A stretch of 64,000 bases of DNA from Lotus japonicus. Lineage: Eukaryota; Streptophyta; Magnoliopsida; Fabales; Fabaceae. Under the pieces are notes generated by a model, which made no database searches, was not told where the DNA came from, and saw only the letters and a list, made by a program, of their open reading frames with translations. Both the position numbers and the translations under genes were made by a program. The DNA lies in the NCBI RefSeq assembly GCF_012489685.1, contig NC_080043.1:11526223-11590222 (forward strand). Reading direction: 5' to 3'. Shown here piece by piece: positions 1-12,607 of this stretch; within the stretch, counting starts at the first letter, position 1, and each line of letters opens with the position of its first letter.

Positions 1-1265
1 AAAATTTAAATAATAATAATTTTATTTTTAAATATGAAAAAATTATAAAACGGTAAAATTAGTGATAAATATAATGAATAGTATAAAAAATTATTATTAC
101 TTGTTATTAATGTATAACTCAAGTGAAGTTTACATTTATATATTAATATTAATTGATTGTTACATAAAGTAAATCATATATGGGAGTTTATGTTAAGATA
201 TTGATCTAGTTAGACAAATATGTGAGTTTAACGTGATCAATCCTAACCACTTTACGTGAGGCGTGAGGTTGTGACAGAAAATTAAAACTGAAAAGAGTTG
301 AATGTATGTAAGATTCATAAAAAAAACTAGGTACGCAGAAGACACACAACAAAATGACACAATAAGTGACAGTTTACACTTGACTTCATAAGCAAGGACA
401 ATGGGCAGTAATATGTTTCCAAGTTTTTCAAGGGCATTATAGTGATACAATCCAAATTCAATGTACTCCACTACTATAGAATCATGTTGATCTTCCTCTT
501 GTCCTGCCAAAAACACTACAAGAAATAAGACACTATGAGTGATAATTTACTCTGGACTTTAAAGGCAACGATAGTAGAGAGTAGTTTATTTCCACGTGTT
601 CCTAAAGACATTATAGTAATACAATCTAGATTCAGTATACCCCAATAACTGCAGAAACCATGCTGATCTTCCTCCTATCCTACAAAAAATTGTTTCCAAC
701 AACTCTCAATTCGCGATCTTAGCCATTGATATATATATATGATGAATCTCACAAACTCAAATGGTCAGTGTTGAGTTTTCAAGTGTGATCTTAGAGTCTC
801 ACATTGTTTTAAAATGGACACGATACAGAAGATGTGCGCCTTTTACCCAACGCCTTGAGACTTTAGGTAAAAACGTGATGTTTGGTCTCTTGATAGTCTT
901 ATTTAACGGCTCAAATCACTGATGAAAAAGAGGATACAAGTGTGAAAACCATGCAAGGTTGCATATCAAGGACATCATGTGGGCCCAACAGTGGCCCCAT
1001 GAAACAACTTGCTTTGGAGCAAGGTATGCACATGAATCTGAATTGAGGTCGGTGACAGTTTCAATTTGAAGGCGAGACAAGGTGAGATGAAATGTCAGAC
1101 ATGCATGGAGTTGTTTGCTTCTAAAGAGAAACCAACCTAGCAAAAATTGTATGATTTTCCTCGTTCTTGTACAATTTTAATGTTCTCTATTTATAGCACT
1201 ACCATTGCCTGCATTTCTCACCCAACACCAAAGAAGTAAATAAACAAACATTTTCTTTAAGAAAT
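1..1265. other. AT-rich intergenic DNA with repeat debris
   Basis: No gene can be supported here. The first 200 bases are almost pure A+T. Around 740-910 the sequence resembles worn LTR or non-coding repeat DNA. Short open frames on the minus strand (for example 193-516) match no family I recognise. Confidence 0.5.
372..690. repeat. Imperfect direct duplication, unit about 165 bp
   Basis: The stretch around 430-510 recurs diverged at about 600-690. Both copies carry an 'attatagt-atacaatc' block, then 'tgatcttcctc-t-tcct' and an A-run. The minus strand of the left copy is open for about 107 codons with plausible protein composition, but I do not recognise the product. The right copy is not open, so any coding role was lost in at least one unit. 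Confidence 0.5.
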
Positions 1266-3895
1266 GAGGAGATGTACCAAATCAAACTTGTCTCAACTCG
1301 TTCTCCCTAGCTTCGGGGCAAAGGGTGAATACCAGGAAATCAGGCCTTATAGGAGGTAGAGACTTGCAACCTCAAAGAAGAAAGGGGCTCGTGGACATGC
1401 TCAACTTTTCAGGTGTGGGACAACCCAGGCACTTACCTGGGACTCCCAGCGGAGTGGGGAAGGTCCAAGCAACGTTCTTTAGATTGGATTAGAGACAAGG
1501 TCTTAAACAAGATACAAGGGTGGAAGAGCAAACTGCTCAATCAAGCGGGGAAGGAAATTTTGATAAAAGCTGTGTTACAAGCTATCCCTAACTTTGCTAT
1601 GTCCATCCTGAAATTCCCTAAAGGCTTCTGCAAGGAGATGTCTAGTAGGGTAGCGAGATTCTGGTGGGGCAACAGAGGGGATAGAGGCATCCACTAGAGA
1701 GCCTGGGATATGCTCACGGATAGTAAAGATGACGGTGGCCTGGGGTTCAAAGATTTTGACATTATGAATGATGCCCTGTTAGCTAAACAGGCTTGGAGGA
1801 TAGTCAAGGAACCAGATGCCTTGTGGGTTCGCGTGCTCAAAGGAATTTATTTCCCCAACCTTCAATTTCTCTGTGCTAAGAAGAAGCGTAATGCCTCGTG
1901 GGTCTGGTCCAGCATTTTACAGGGCAGACAACTGATTTCGAATCATGGAAGGTGGTTAATTAGGGATGGGCATGATATCGATATATGGGAACACAATTGG
2001 GTGGCTGTTGGTACCAGGATACCTAATCATAGTTAGAATGGACAGAGGAAGGTTAGTGAGCTAATGCAACAAAATACAAGGACTTGGGACATCCTAAAAA
2101 TTAGACAAATTCTACCTTCTGTTGAACTGGGAAAGGTCCTTCAAACACATATCAAATGGGGTGAAGGCAAGGATGAATTGATATGGCCGTTTGTCCCCTC
2201 TAGCATCTACTCTGTTAAATCGGGCTACAAGCAAGCCAAAGCCTTGACTACCCCGACTGAGAACAGAGCTTCTTCATCTAACTCCCCTTCGAAAGTTCTT
2301 TGGAGAGCTATCAGGGGAGCGCAGCTACCGCACAAAGTCAGAGTATTCCTGTGGAAATTGTGTAGAAATGCTATTGCAGTGAAAGACAATTTGGTTAAAA
2401 GGAATTGTGGGAGAAACAACACTTGCTCGGTTTGCTAGGAGGCCCCAGAAACCGTTATCCATACCTTTCTTCAGTGCCCCTGGACGCCGTTGATTTGGTT
2501 TGGGGGACAAGTTCCTGTTGACACCAGAACTAGCCCAGGAGATTCGTTTAGACTCTGGTTTGCTAGGGAGCTTTTGAAACTCCAGGCCTTGGGAGATTTT
2601 ATGATCACTGCCACATCCATAATTGCATTCACCCTCTGGAGAATCTGGAAGGCTAGGAATGACTTTGTTTTCTCATGAATTAAACCAGAACCACAAATTA
2701 TTACCCAGCTGATTGGCCTCAACACGCAGGAGTACCTGGGAACAATCAATAAGGAAAACAGTGAACAGAGACAAACAAATCATGAAAACAAGAGTTCCAA
2801 TCCAGCAAGAACAGGTCACCCTCAGAAACAGTGGAGGAAACCCCCTCCAGAATACACCAAATGTAATGTGGACGCAGCCTTCAACCAGGTAACTAAGCAA
2901 GCTGCTTCTGGGATAATTATTAGAGACAGTGAAGGGATAGTCCTGAGTGGATCTGCTAGGATTTTCAATGCCTTTTCCCTTCTGGCGGCTGAAGCTGTGG
3001 CCCTACGTGAAGCTGTTGCTTTGCTCCACAATTTCAACTGGGACCGAGTTATTTTTGAGTCTGACTGCATGCAACTGATTAGGGCCTATAGGGGAGAGAT
3101 TATCCTTGGTAAAATTAAACACATTGTGGAAGACATCAAGGATTGGTGGAGAAGTCATAGTTCTTGGGGATTCACCTGGACCATAAAACAGGGTAACCAA
3201 GTTGCCCATTGCATAGCGTCTCTGAGTGCCAAGCGTTTGCTCCCCCTGGACTGCGTGGGAAGACCTCCAGATCCAGTTTTGAGGCAGAGAGCATGCCAGT
3301 AACCAGAGTCATCGCCATGATCAAGCCAACAATCAGGGTCCAGATCGACTTAGGTACCTTGTGCATTATGTTAGGTCTAACCTTCCTCTTGTCCAGGACC
3401 CCATCGTATTTGCCCTCCCTCCTGGACTCCTACGTGATCAAGGCAGGCCCCCAGACTTTTGACTCTCTGCTGTCTTCCTTGCCTCCTGTGGTCTGCTCCT
3501 TTAATTTGGTGGATGTGGCTGCTGTCTTTCCCAATCAGTGGTTGGAACTCTGCTTTTTCTCACCCTAATTTGGAACAACCGCAGCCTACTGGAACCTCCC
3601 TTCTAGTCTTCTCTGCGTTTTTTTGTGTGTTTTGTTGTTTGTATAGCTTTGGCAGTTTGACTATGTTTTTTCACAGAATTAGGATTTAACTGTTTTTTCC
3701 TGCTTTCTAGTTGCTCTGGTTGTTCTGGCTACCAGAATGGTCTCACCCACCTACGTGTGGTAAGAGGCCCAACCTGCAGGCCCGCTTTAATGCCCTATTG
3801 TTTCGCCTTGTGATGTGGTTGTATTGGACTGGGCCTTTCCCAAACAGGCCTCGGCCTGATGTCAAGCCCCGACTTTGAACCAAAAAAAAAAAAAG
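1266..3895 (+). mobile_element. 5'-truncated non-LTR retrotransposon (plant LINE)
   Basis: The element starts inside the reverse transcriptase, beyond the YADD region, and runs through RT thumb, zf-RVT and RNase H into a 3' tail. It ends in an A-run at about 3881-3893. The heptamer 'aagaaat' occurs at both edges and may be a short target duplication, although LINE duplications are usually longer. The 5' truncation is typical of incomplete target-primed reverse transcription. Confidence 0.85.
1284..3302 (+). pseudogene. LINE reverse transcriptase (C-terminal part) and RNase H, inactivated
   Basis: Conceptual translation gives the plant LINE 'SLASGQRVN' block, then 'YLGLPAEWGRSK', an RT thumb, a zf-RVT region (C..C, HTFLQCPW) and an RNase H domain with NVDAAF, an E in ALREAVAL, FESD and GNQVAH. 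A frameshift lies near 1405-1412. From 1413 the frame is constant but cut by four stops at 1695 (TAG), 2034 (TAG), 2436 (TAG) and 2676 (TGA). At least the first and last fit single G-to-A changes of TGG or GGA, as expected for decay of methylated DNA. A further frame break follows after about 3300. It cannot encode an active enzyme. Confidence 0.85.
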
Positions 3896-3929
3896 AAATT
3901 CAATGGTATAAAGTAAAAGGCTAGCAAAA

Positions 3930-4390
3930 TTTACAGGGTGTTGGTGGCGGTGGTGGTGGTGGAAATGATGGATGGTTATGGTAGTAGCGATGGATTAAAT
4001 ATTTTCATGTAGTGTATGGATCACACTTTTATCATGCATTATCCGTCATCTATAAGGTGAATTAGATAATCTACCATTATAGTCCCACCCATAGGTCCTT
4101 AGTAGCGTTGACAAAGAAGAACGGCCGGTTAAAAAAAAGACAGTGAATCTTTAAATATATATTTTAAATTTTCTATAATAATGAAAAATATATTTTATAT
4201 ACGCCAGCTTGACAAGCTACCCTTCCTCTTGATCTTAGGTGCGAAGAGAAAGATCTTTTTTTTTAATTTATAAAAGGGAATTGATGTATAAATTTATTTC
4301 ATACAATGTTATCACCAAATAATAGATAAGTCCATAACGTATTATATAAACTTATCCTATCATGTCAATACAACATGCCATACTAGCCCT
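3930..4390. repeat. Dispersed repeat, copy 1 (GGT-rich head)
   Basis: A short GGT/GGC tract is followed by 'gattaaatatt', 'tatcatgc-ttatcc', 'tataaggtg-att', then 'aatgttatcaccaaataat' and 'ataagtccataa'. The same ordered blocks occur at about 53985-54740, where the GGT tract is hundreds of bases longer. Copy 1 has about 170 extra bases (about 4085-4260) between the shared blocks. No ORF or terminal repeat identifies the family. Confidence 0.65.
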
Positions 4391-5485
4391 TATCATAACA
4401 AAACATGTATGCATGTGTGTGATTATGGGGTTCAAGTCCTCTAATTCTACAATGAAAATGTGAAAAATTCATATGATGACATGAGAGATGAACACCATTC
4501 CACACGCAAGAAGCTTGAGAGCACAGCTAATTCTTTCAGTAGTCTTGTGTTTAATTTAATAATTAAATATCTTAATGGGAAAATTTCAATTGAATAGAAA
4601 TTTTAAAAAGTAATTAATTAAAGAGAACTTAAATTTGATTCAATTTATATTCAAATATGGAAATTCATCCAATTTATGCTTAACATCATGAAATTGAAGA
4701 GTGATCTTTTTAGTGCAAGATAGAAAGAGGAATTTGTTTGACCTGTAAATAAAATTACCAAATGCATATCCTAGGGTTGCTTTTCAAAGTTCAAAGTGCA
4801 AACAGCAGGGACAGGGACTCATCAACCATCATTCATTGTAATAAACTAGACATGTGATTTCTTGTTCTTGGCGCGTGGCTGTGTTTTATGAATCAGAATG
4901 TGTTAATGGATGCTGGTCTCACAGAAAGCTGCAGTGCAGGGGACATGGATAAGCGCAACGACAAACATTATACAATAATTTTGTAAACACATTGAATTAT
5001 GTTTTTTAACTTTCTCTTGTTCTTATTTCATAGTATCATAGTAATTTTTTATTCTTTTGATGCTGAAATTTTATTTTATCAGAAATCACAATTTTTTTTT
5101 ATGGTTGACAGTTGTCGGTACCTATTTATAAAACTATGTAATGAGGATGAAGGCTGGGTTACCACTAAACTAACATTTTATTAGTATAATAATTAAAATA
5201 TTTATAAATAAATGATAGAAAATATGATTATTTTTTTATCGGAAAGATAAATTGCACCATTCAGATATTAATCAATGTATCTCCCCCACTCAACATATAT
5301 GTACCCAAACTTTTACTCATTGAACAGTCATTCGGGGACCAATTAATTTATATGCCGATGCAATTATATCTCTATTTTTTATTTTAAATATTTTTAAATT
5401 CCAATTTAGTTAATTGATTCTTTTATTTTTGGCACATAGAAATCGATTGATTCTGATTGGATATAATAATTAAACCCATTAATTA
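4391..5485. other. Intergenic DNA, no gene seen
   Basis: AT-rich sequence with homopolymer runs. A 61-codon frame at 4999-5184 is hydrophobic, low in complexity and unsupported. Confidence 0.5.
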
Positions 5486-5488
5486 ATT

Positions 5489-6218
5489 TCTATAAATATA
5501 TTTATTCCTAATTTATTTATTTACATATTCTATGTTAGTTCCCTTTCATCTTCCATAACACACTCCCCGGTTTTCTCAAACCTGTTTGCCCTAGATCCAT
5601 GGCTTCCATGTCAGAACCTTGTATCTCTGGCTGAATTTCAATGCTGCATTGAACTCTCTTTTTTCATTTTCTTGCAGGGAAATCCTTCAGGAGCTCTATA
5701 TTCAAGGTAACCAACCATTGCCTTGGCAATCCAGTTTCACAAGGTTCTGAGGGTCTTGCTATTGTTGTAAATTTGCAACTTTTGATGACTCCTGGACTAG
5801 GAATTAGCAGGCATTCACTGGAAAAATTCTTCTGATGTGCAGAGAACTCTCATTTTAAGTTATCATTGTTTTTGCTTCAAGTGGTTAGAGGATAAAGTAA
5901 TGATTTTTATAGGTCTAATTTGTTGAATTTGATGGTTCTACTGCTTGCTGGAGTTTACATCTTATTGGGTTTTTGTTGATTGGTTTTGTCTGCTGTCTGC
6001 TGATTTGTGACCAAATTTGATAAATGAGACTATTTTACCTAATATTACATACTTTTATTTGTGACATTTGAGAAGAGAGTTGTAGCAGAGTTTGTTGTTA
6101 GTGAAGAAGGGGATAATAAGATAGAATATTGGAATGGAAATGCAGTTCAAGGGGTGAACATTGAGATTGGAGTGTGGTTTTGTTTGTGGGGGAGGGTGGT
6201 TAGTGGCTTGTGTGCATA
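5489..6218 (+). promoter_or_regulatory. Probable promoter and 5' leader of the CDK-like kinase gene
   Basis: A TATA-like 'tataaatata' lies near 5492 and is followed by pyrimidine-rich sequence typical of a plant transcription start. A good donor ('caag|gtaacc', about 5706) and several possible acceptors before 6219 suggest a spliced 5' UTR. An ATG at about 5599 opens only a short frame and would be an upstream ORF if transcribed. Transcript ends are inferred, not seen. Confidence 0.4.
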
Positions 6219-9200
6219 ATGGGTTGCATACTTTGTAAGTCTTCTGCCATTGAGGATAGCAAGGATAGCCCAAGGGAACCTTTATCAAACAAGGCTGTGC
6301 TGGACTCACGCGTGTCTAGGGGAACTTCATCAAAGAGGGAGGAAGGGTATCGGGTAAAGGATCGATATGGTAGCAATAATGGGAGAGTTGCGTTGATTGA
6401 TAAGCAAGGGCGAGGAAATGGCTCTCTTCGAGTGCAAGGCGGTCAATTTGAAAGGAATAGGGAGAAAATGGAATATGCTGTTGTTCGAAATCCAGGGATT
6501 GGTAGTGTTCCCAAAGCCTTGGAAGGGGAGCAGGTTGCAGCTGGGTGGCCCTCATGGCTAGCAGCAGTGGCGGGAGAGGCTATCAAGGGATGGGTGCCAC
6601 GGCGTGCCGAATCGTTTGAGAGATTGGATAAAGTATGCTTCTTTCCTTGATCTGGCTGCACAATTACACTGTTAAACTGCTTTGGTTTGATGCAGATTAT
6701 CTGTTTTTCCCTTCTTAACTTTCGTGTTAGTTTGGAATTGCCAATTGAAGTATTAAAAAAAATTCAAATAATTTTTCTTAAATTATTTAATGTTATTTTG
6801 TCCTGACCTTTTTGTCTCTTTTTGTTTATTTATTTTATTTTAACTATCTAAATTTGCAAAATCTACTCTATGCCAGTGGTTGCAGTGTAGAAAACAGGGA
6901 ATTCAGTGTGCATTTGCTTCTGTTTCTGTTTTCATTTTCAGTTAATGTGTTTTTATTAGGAATCGCGAAAAATGTTATCTTCTTTTCCATTTGTTTCTTG
7001 TTTTCAATAATTTTCTATGTAAATGGTTAAAGCAAGATTTTGTTGTTATCTCTTTGTTTGGAAATTCTTGAAAGAAGGAAATTAAATTAGAACTGGGCGA
7101 CTTTTTTTGTTGTTAATATTAATGGAAACTATCAATTTGAAAAAAAAGAAAAAAAATCCCAACTTCCCCACTGACTTCTTTGATTAGGAGTATATAACTT
7201 GCCATGATCCCGTGCAAGGTTTTAAATTGCAGTCGCAGTAAAAGTGGCGGTTGTGTCATGGTTGCATTGTGCTCCTTTGTATTGCGAAAAATTGTGAATA
7301 AACAACGTTGTCACGGCCGAAATTACTGTTGTGTTGCGGTTTCGAAACCTCCAAAACCTTGATGTTGCAGCTGAAATCACGGTCATGGACCTTGAGTGCT
7401 TAATTCTCGATCCTAATTATGTGCTTTTCCTTCCAATTGTTCACCTAAATTGCTTAATTTCCATACATAGCTTTTTAAAATTTCCTGGCTGATAAAAGAC
7501 TTAGTAGATGAACTATTTCTAGTGGATTTAGAACTCAGTTTTACTCTAGTCAATGTGATTTGCCTGCCATTTTCTTATAATGCTAAGCAGTACATCGTTG
7601 AAGGTATCTTTTTAATGTGATTTTTTATCTTTATGATCTCATTATATAGCATTTAACACAAAATACTGGAGTTTTATTAATGACTGAATTTGAACGTGAA
7701 ATGGTAATGGCGGTATGCCTTATTTATTGCTGCTTTATATTGATGAGCTCAATGCAAAGCTACTATAGCTTATGTTTGTATTTCATATATTCTGGAATTC
7801 ATGCTCAAATGTTTTAGATAAATTTGTGTTAGAATATGGGATCTCTGGTTTCTTGTTACTTCAATGTGAATATTACCTTCTGAATGCTGTTTTCCATGAA
7901 TGATGAATGATAAATTTCTTCTCTCTGATGTGCAGATTGGTCAAGGAACTTATAGTAATGTTTATAGAGCTCGTGATCTTGAACAAAACAAGATTGTTGC
8001 TTTGAAAAAAGTGAGGTTTGATAATCTTCAGCCTGAGAGTGTTCGCTTCATGGCAAGGGAAATTCACATTCTGCGTAGGCTTGATCATCCAAATGTCATA
8101 AAACTGGAAGCCCTGGTTACTTCAAGGATGTCATGCAGCTTATACCTTGTTTTTGAATACATGGAGCATGATTTGGCTGGGCTCGCATCACATACTGGGA
8201 TGAAGTTTACAGAAGCACAGGTAATATACTGGAATAATTTGGCTGGGCTTGCATCACATACTCCAAGTGTTCGGTTCTCTATCTTGCAGTTCTCTCTGTC
8301 CATTTACTGCAAATGTAACCTACTACATATTTCTGGGAGACACAGTCACTAATATCTTTTAAATTTGAATCTGATATTCAACTTAAAGTTTTTTCCACCC
8401 TGCTGTTTGCTCTTTAAAGCAAACAGTTGAAGATGGTTTTTTCTAGTCACTTCCTAAATGAATTCACTGAAATTTGATTCCTTTTAGTTATTGCAATTGA
8501 AAATAAGTGGAAGAAACTACATGAAAGGATTAGATGAACACTGAAGACTAACATAGTTGAAGGAGATGGGCTACATGACATATGAAAGAGAAAGAAAGAA
8601 AGACACAGAAAAAGAGTCATCAAGTTTTAATTCTTTCTGTTTTTCGTTTGAAAAATATACTTAAAATTTAGAAGAATAAACTTAGTGAAAGACAAAGACA
8701 ATTGTAGTTATAGACAGAATGCTACAAGACAATTAAAAAAATTCAGACAGATTTAATTTCTTATTGGAATTTGGCAGGTGAAATGTTACATGCAGCAACT
8801 TTTACGTGGACTTGATCACTGCCATAGCTGTGGTGTACTGCATCGTGACATTAAGGGTCCCAATCTTTTGATTGACAACAATGGTATCTTGAAAATTGCA
8901 GACTTTGGTTTGGCAAGCTTTTTCGATCCCAATCAAATTCAGCCACTGACAAGCCGAGTTGTCACTCTTTGGTATAGGCCGCCAGAGCTTTTACTTGGAG
9001 CTACTTACTATGGCACTGCTGTCGATTTATGGAGTACAGGTTGCATACTTGCAGAGATGTATGCTGGAAAACCTATAATGCCTGGTAGAACTGAGGTATG
9101 CATGCTAAGGTGTTCCAGTTCATATGTGGTATTGTCATTTTTTTTTCTTTTTATCTGGTAAAATAACTATGGTGCATTGTGAAACTCTGTTATTCATGAT

Positions 9201-12194
9201 TGTACAAGAAAATTCAGATTGTATTAGTGTTTTACATATAGTGGCTTTTCAAAATTCATTGAAGATCAATTAGGTTGTGTTGGCATCAGAATATTGGTAG
9301 TAGTTGAAAATACACCAGTGAATTGTGTTTTTTACAGTCTTCTCTTCATGTTCTTTTATGGTCTTGTGCATAAAGCTTGGGTGTATAAAAAAGTGATTAG
9401 AAACTACAACTTTCTGTCTTGTAGGTGGAGCAATTACATAAAATTTTCAAACTTTGTGGCTCACCTTCTGAGGACTATTGGAGAAAATCAAAGTTGCCTC
9501 ATGCAACAATATTTAAGCCTCAACAACCCTATAGGCGCTGTGTTGCTGAAATATTCAAGGAGCTTCCTGCACCTGCAATAAAACTGATAGAGACCCTTTT
9601 GTCCGTAGATCCTTCTGATCGTGGAACTTCAGCATCTGCTTTGAAGAGTGAGGTGTGAAATTCTTGAGTGTCTTTTGTATTGTTCACACTTATGAAATGC
9701 AACTCTATGAGTACATATAGAGAGTGGATGTTGGTATTGGGAAAATCATAAACTTTTACGAACGAAGGTTGTGGGTTTCCTTGCAGCCTTAAGTTTTTTA
9801 ATGTCATCTTTTTGCATATTTACTCATGTTATAAAAAATAATGCTTCTATATCATCTCTTTCTCATGTGTTCTCCTTTATTGTCTCCACGACTTGAATAT
9901 GATTGAAAATGTATGCAGTATGTCTTGCTCAACTAAAATTTTGCACTGCTTTTTTAGTTGTAGATTATTGTTTTAAAACTTGACTATGCATTGCTCACTA
10001 TTCTGCCATTTTGGTTTACTATTTAGTTCTTCTCAACGAAGCCTCTACCTTGTGATCCTTCAAGCTTGCCAAAGTATCCTCCTAGCAAAGAATTTGATGC
10101 CAAAGTACGGGATGAAGAAGCTAGAAGGTGGGTGTTCACTTTTGGTGTGGAATTCTAGTTATATGTTCTCAGTATTGCCAAAATGCACTAATAAAAATTG
10201 CAGTTCCGAGGGGTTCCTTTATGTTTGTGTATCTCCGCAGTTATTGTGGTTGCATCTTTTTGTGTAAAATTTGGTTATTTCTTTTCAAAATTCAGTGACA
10301 AGTTAGATAATCAACTTTGACAAATTGGAAGAGAATCTTCAATATTTTGTTTATAATAAACCTTCCACTCGCTCAACAGCCCCCTCCTTTAAAGAGCACG
10401 AGTTATATCCAATACTTCACTTAAAACTTACAAGCATCTGTTCCATTATTTTTCGTTTTAAAACTATATGTGAAAATACTTTCGTTCATGGCATTAGAGT
10501 GGCTGCCCCAGCACAAATTTATACAGAGGGGAATAGTTTATTTTTCATATTCCATATGATTCATGACATGGGTGTCACATTTGTTATCACTAAATCAACC
10601 TGAATTGTTTAATCTGGTTCTTAAATCAGACTGATGTTTGTTAATTCTACTGTAACCTTAAATTTTGTACTCATTGTTCCTGAGTGCTGGCATGTAAGGT
10701 TTAGTGTTGGAATTTTGTTTAGAGTTTTGGTTTACCATTGTTTGCAGACAAGTAGCAGAAGGATGCGAGGCTCAGAGACATGATCCTGAGAGAAGAGGAG
10801 CAAGAGAATCTCGAGCCATTCCTGCACCTGATGCCAATGCTGAACTGGTCTTGTCAATGCAGGTAGTTTCATTGTTAACTGTATCACTGTAATAGTAACC
10901 CAACTAGGTCATGGGGATTTGTGAAATTGTTATTTATGAAAGATATTATTCTGTTTACTAGATCAACTATCCATTCAAATGCATGAATATATCTTTTCGA
11001 TAAAGTGTAAACTCTATATCTATGCTATCAATTAAATATGTGCATGGTATCTTAGGACTAGGAGAAACAATGAAGACATGTCCCACTAGGTGGGGAGCAG
11101 CATCTTAGGAGTCTAGAAAAAAAAATGAATATTTGAAGTTTTTTTGGGCAGGTATCAATTAATTCTTATAGGAAGCTTTTATTTGAAGCACCTCTTACTA
11201 TGTTACAATTTGTTAAATTTTGCGCTCTAGTCAATATGAATATACTCTTCTACTTAACACTTCCATCTCCTAGAAATTTGTGGTGGCTCTCCTCTGTTAC
11301 TTAATATTTATACATTTATACATATTATTTTCCTGATGATTACTGAATTTCTTTCAGTTTCCCTTTTGCAATTCATCCTCTTTGCATCCTGTTCACTCAT
11401 TTATTTTGCATACATTTATTTTTTTCTGATGTTGAAAACCATTTTACACAGAAGAGACAAGGGAAAACTTATTCACAAAGCAGGAGTGAGAAGTTCAACC
11501 CTCATCCTGAAGAAGTTGCATCTGGATTTCCCATTGACCCCCCTAGACCATCACAAGCTGTGGAAGTAAGTCGGGATTCCCAGGTGCATCAACATAAAAG
11601 GGCCTCCCATTCAGGTCCGCTGAATCACCGCAATGTTGCTCCAAAGATTTCAATGGGGGGTGACTTACCAACAAGCTCAGGCTTAGTTGCATCCAGGAGG
11701 AGTATGTTGTCTGACAATCGCGGAGAAACGTCTGGATTGTCACAAGCAGAGGCTCCTAAACTAATAACCTGGTTCCCAGGATCCTTCAAGGACGCCTCTG
11801 AACCATTGACGCGACAGGATCAGAAGCATCATGGACATGCTCCTCAGAAGGAAGAAGGGAGATGCAGTAACCAAGACCCAAATCTTGTATGTAGTTCCAC
11901 TTTCTCTGCCTTGATATAAATTAGTGCTTTTGTTTGGTTTTGTCTACATGTTTTGCTGGCTGACTCTATTCTGTTTTCACAATATTGCAGGTTGGTTATG
12001 GGTCCAAGGGTTATAAAATTCATTATTCTGGTCCATTGCTAGTTCCATCTAGCAACACGGATCAGATGTTGAAAGACCATGACCGCCAAATTCAGGAGGC
12101 GGGTAGAAGAGCTCGACTGGAGAAGGCAAGAATGAGAAGACTTCAAGCTCAGGGGAACGACATAACCAATATTTTATTTGTTTCTGGTCGTTGA
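6219..12194 (+). CDS. CDK-type Ser/Thr protein kinase with N-terminal MGC acylation motif (At1g54610-like group)
   Basis: Eight exons: 6219-6632, 7936-8220, 8778-9095, 9425-9652, 10027-10127, 10748-10862, 11452-11886 and 11991-12194. All junctions are GT-AG and in phase, giving 699 residues. The start is the ATG giving MGCILCKSS; Gly2 and Cys3 suggest myristoylation plus palmitoylation, hence membrane attachment. The kinase domain covers about residues 134-418: glycine loop GQGTYSNVY (140-148), Lys162 in VALKK, a PSTAIRE-like helix, HRD with Asp257, DFG with Asp275 and the T-loop TSRVVTLWYRPPE. Exon 5 has the family's FFSTKPLPCDPSSLPKYPPS block. The long polar C-terminal tail ends LFVSGR. Active-site residues are intact, so an active kinase is expected. 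Substrate and cyclin partner are unknown. Confidence 0.93.
8164..8262 (+). repeat. Exon-end segment duplicated into intron 2
   Basis: The last coding bases of exon 2 contain 'atttggctgggctcgcat' followed by 'cacatact' (about 8171-8196). The same 26 bases recur with one change at about 8237-8262, just past the donor at 8221. The second copy lies in the intron and keeps the reading frame open past the splice site for more than 100 bases, so intron retention would extend the protein before stopping. Confidence 0.75.
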
Positions 12195-12598
12195 GCTGCA
12201 GAGCCTGATTGAGCAAAGCATCAGTATTTTTTCCATTTTGCTTGTACAGCGAGTAAGTATCCCTTGCATAAATGCTCCCTTCCACTTAATCACATCTATT
12301 TTCTTTCCACCTATATCTGCAATTTATTTCGATATTCTTGTAAAGCTCATCAGCTTGAAGCTGCATAATACTAGGGGACAATGTCTTTCTTATGTTTAAC
12401 TTATGATAGAGTAATATCAATTTGAAGATGGTTATTTATTGTATTCTTCTCTTGTTGCTTATCCCATCTTTCCACGGTGACTCATTGCTTTAGCATTGTG
12501 GTACATGGTTTGTGTATACCAATCTAAATTGTGAATTGGAGTTAACATAAAATCCAAAGCTACTTACGGTGCAAGAAATTGTGTGTGACAATCAATCT
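12195..12598 (+). other. 3' UTR and downstream spacer of the kinase gene
   Basis: This follows the TGA at 12192-12194. A possible donor at 'gcgagtaagt' (about 12250) could mark a 3' UTR intron. No other gene is visible. Confidence 0.4.
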
Positions 12599-12607
12599 TT
12601 AACCTTA

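Noticed and set aside
511..530. CACTA transposon end 'cactacaagaaata'
   Set aside because: No matching inverted end with a 3-bp duplication was found, and the motif falls in an imperfect duplication.
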